Source: Phycisphaerales bacterium (GTDB lineage Bacteria; Planctomycetota; Phycisphaerae; Phycisphaerales; SM1A02). From it: 6,410 bases of DNA. The position numbers and the translations under genes are program-made. Shown in pieces: positions 5,269 through 6,410 of the stretch; the first letter of the stretch is position 1; each line of letters begins with the position of its first letter. The notes below the pieces were generated by a model, which was not told where the DNA came from, did no database searches, and saw only the letters and a list, made by a program, of their open reading frames with translations. The stretch covers positions 1-6,410 of the forward strand of contig SLDM01000011.1 in assembly GCA_007125255.1 (NCBI GenBank). Reading direction: 5' to 3'.

Positions 5269-6410
5269 GGCAGTGTCAGGAAATAAATGCATCATTCCCT
5301 GGATGATTTGGCGCGTCGGCGGATGGCATAGTTCCACTCGCCGTGAAAGGCATCGGGCCGGAGATCGACGCTCGCCAGCTGCGCGGGCGTGACTTCGCGA
5401 CCACGCGGGTAACTGCGCTCATCAAGTTCGCATCGAATGCGCAGCCCCTGTTGAGTTCGAGTACCGGCGATCAGACTCACGATGACGGCAAGACTCGTCA
5501 GCGGCCTGCCTCGCCAGTTCATCGTGATGTATGAGAACATGCGATGCTCGATCTTGTTCCATTTGCTCGTTCCCGGCGGGAAGTGACATACGTTCACGTT
5601 GAGATTGACGCTGTTGGCGAACTTCTGAAGCTCCCACTTCCACAATCGGTTGCTGGATCCGTTGCTGCCACCGCCGTCGGCAGTGATCAGCAATGATGTC
5701 GCCTTCGGATATGTGCCACGCCCCATTGTCTGCCACCATCGGCGAATGCTCTGGACCGCAAACGACGCCGTGTCATGATCGATTCCGACGCTGACCCAGC
5801 CAGCGTTACGTGTGAGATCGTACACGCCGTAGGGAATCGCCTTGCCCAGTTCGGGAATCTTGAAGTCATGCACCTTCACGCGCTCGGGATGACCCTCCGG
5901 ACGCCACTCCCGGCCGGCATTCCTGAAGTCTCCGACCAGTTCCTTCTTTTTCGTGTCAACCGAGATCACTGGCTGACCTCTGCGCTGATGCGCCTTGACT
6001 CGACGGTTGATGTACTCGAATTGCGCGTTCCTGTCCGGATGCGACCGGCCCTCCTTCGCCTTTCGGTTCGCCTGGAGGCTGTACCCGGCCGCGTGCAGCA
6101 ACTCCGCAACGGTGGTATGGCTGATTTCATGCCCCATCGACGTGAGCTGCTTAGCAAGCTTCCTGACACTCTTGGAGGTCCAGCGAAGCGGAGATTGCGG
6201 ATCACCGGAGACTGACATATCCAGCAGTGCGTCAAGATCGGCGAGCAGCGTCACATCATTCTCTTCAACCTTCTTTCGACCAGCGCCGGCACGCCGAACC
6301 CGGCCCTCCTCGATGACCTCGCCCGCATCGAGTTCGCGCAATCCGCGGCTGATTGTCGATCGGGAGACGCCGGTGGCCTCTGCAACCAGAGCGATCCCAC
6401 CATGACCAAT
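5269..6410 (-). mobile_element. ISAzo13-family insertion sequence (partial)
   Basis: Identified by its transposase, whose 3' end is on the left. A candidate left terminus begins at GGCAGTGTCAGG (5269-5280), about a dozen bases beyond the transposase stop, where the repeat-type intergenic sequence ends. The other terminus lies beyond the right edge, so the terminal inverted repeats and target duplication cannot be compared. The element looks somewhat less GC-rich than napA, consistent with a foreign origin. Confidence 0.6.
5292..6410 (-). CDS. ISAzo13-family DDE transposase (5' partial)
   Basis: Transposase that cuts and joins the ends of its insertion sequence. 372 residues are visible; the frame stays open to the right edge, and family members usually run somewhat longer, so a few dozen N-terminal residues are probably missing. 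A TTG at 6339-6341 could be taken for a start, but homology-like sequence continues above it (GHGGIALVAEATGVSRSTIS), forming a helix-turn-helix that would bind the transposon ends. Numbered from the edge, the DDE triad is D152 in VISVDTKKKELVGDF (codon 5955-5957), D245 in LLITADGGGSNGSSN and E288 in FPPGTSKWNKIEHRMFSY. All three are present, so the enzyme may be active. The VDTKKKE, DGGGSN and WNKIEHRMFS blocks are typical of the ISAzo13 / 'Rhodopirellula transposase' DDE family. The C-terminus ends naturally in a basic tail. Confidence 0.93.
   Translation of the reverse strand: MGHGGIALVAEATGVSRSTISRGLRELDAGEVIEEGRVRRAGAGRKKVEENDVTLLADLDALLDMSVSGDPQSPLRWTSKSVRKLAKQLTSMGHEISHTTVAELLHAAGYSLQANRKAKEGRSHPDRNAQFEYINRRVKAHQRRGQPVISVDTKKKELVGDFRNAGREWRPEGHPERVKVHDFKIPELGKAIPYGVYDLTRNAGWVSVGIDHDTASFAVQSIRRWWQTMGRGTYPKATSLLITADGGGSNGSSNRLWKWELQKFANSVNLNVNVCHFPPGTSKWNKIEHRMFSYITMNWRGRPLTSLAVIVSLIAGTRTQQGLRIRCELDERSYPRGREVTPAQLASVDLRPDAFHGEWNYAIRRRAKSSRE

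Noticed and set aside
5775..6215. + strand open frame inside the transposase
   Set aside because: Antisense shadow of the clearly identified ISAzo13-family transposase.

Overview
The window looks like a piece of a GC-rich bacterial chromosome, most plausibly from a planctomycete-type lineage. This rests on a NapB-like tetrahaem cytochrome next to napA, ankyrin-repeat genes, an ISAzo13-family ('Rhodopirellula-type') transposase and repeat-littered intergenic DNA. The assignment is an inference from gene style; no marker gene is present to confirm it.

Left third (2-2576, + strand): the 3' two-thirds of napA, the molybdenum catalytic subunit of periplasmic nitrate reductase. It is followed after 43 bases by a membrane-anchored cytochrome c with four CXXCH motifs that reads as a duplicated NapB dihaem module. 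Together they would carry electrons from the membrane side to the molybdenum site that reduces nitrate to nitrite. A short perfect hairpin lies between the two genes. The rest of the nap locus is off the left edge.

Middle (2637-4659, - strand, convergent with nap): two adjacent ankyrin-repeat genes. The downstream one (2637-3476) is intact. The upstream one (4659 to about 4000) is split by what looks like a single missing base in a G run near 4225-4229, and its 3' part runs into about 370 bases that do not look like ankyrin coding sequence. The gap between the genes holds G-run and palindromic DNA.

Gene-free stretch (4660-5268): a mosaic of short repeats. Two arrays with 8-base phasing, purine-rich on opposite strands, bracket a core containing two hairpin-forming repeats. 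This is the least explained structure in the window. A possible orphan promoter follows.

Right end (about 5269-6410, - strand): an ISAzo13-family insertion sequence with most of its transposase, including all three DDE residues. Its 5' end is cut by the window edge. I see no tRNA, rRNA or CRISPR array.
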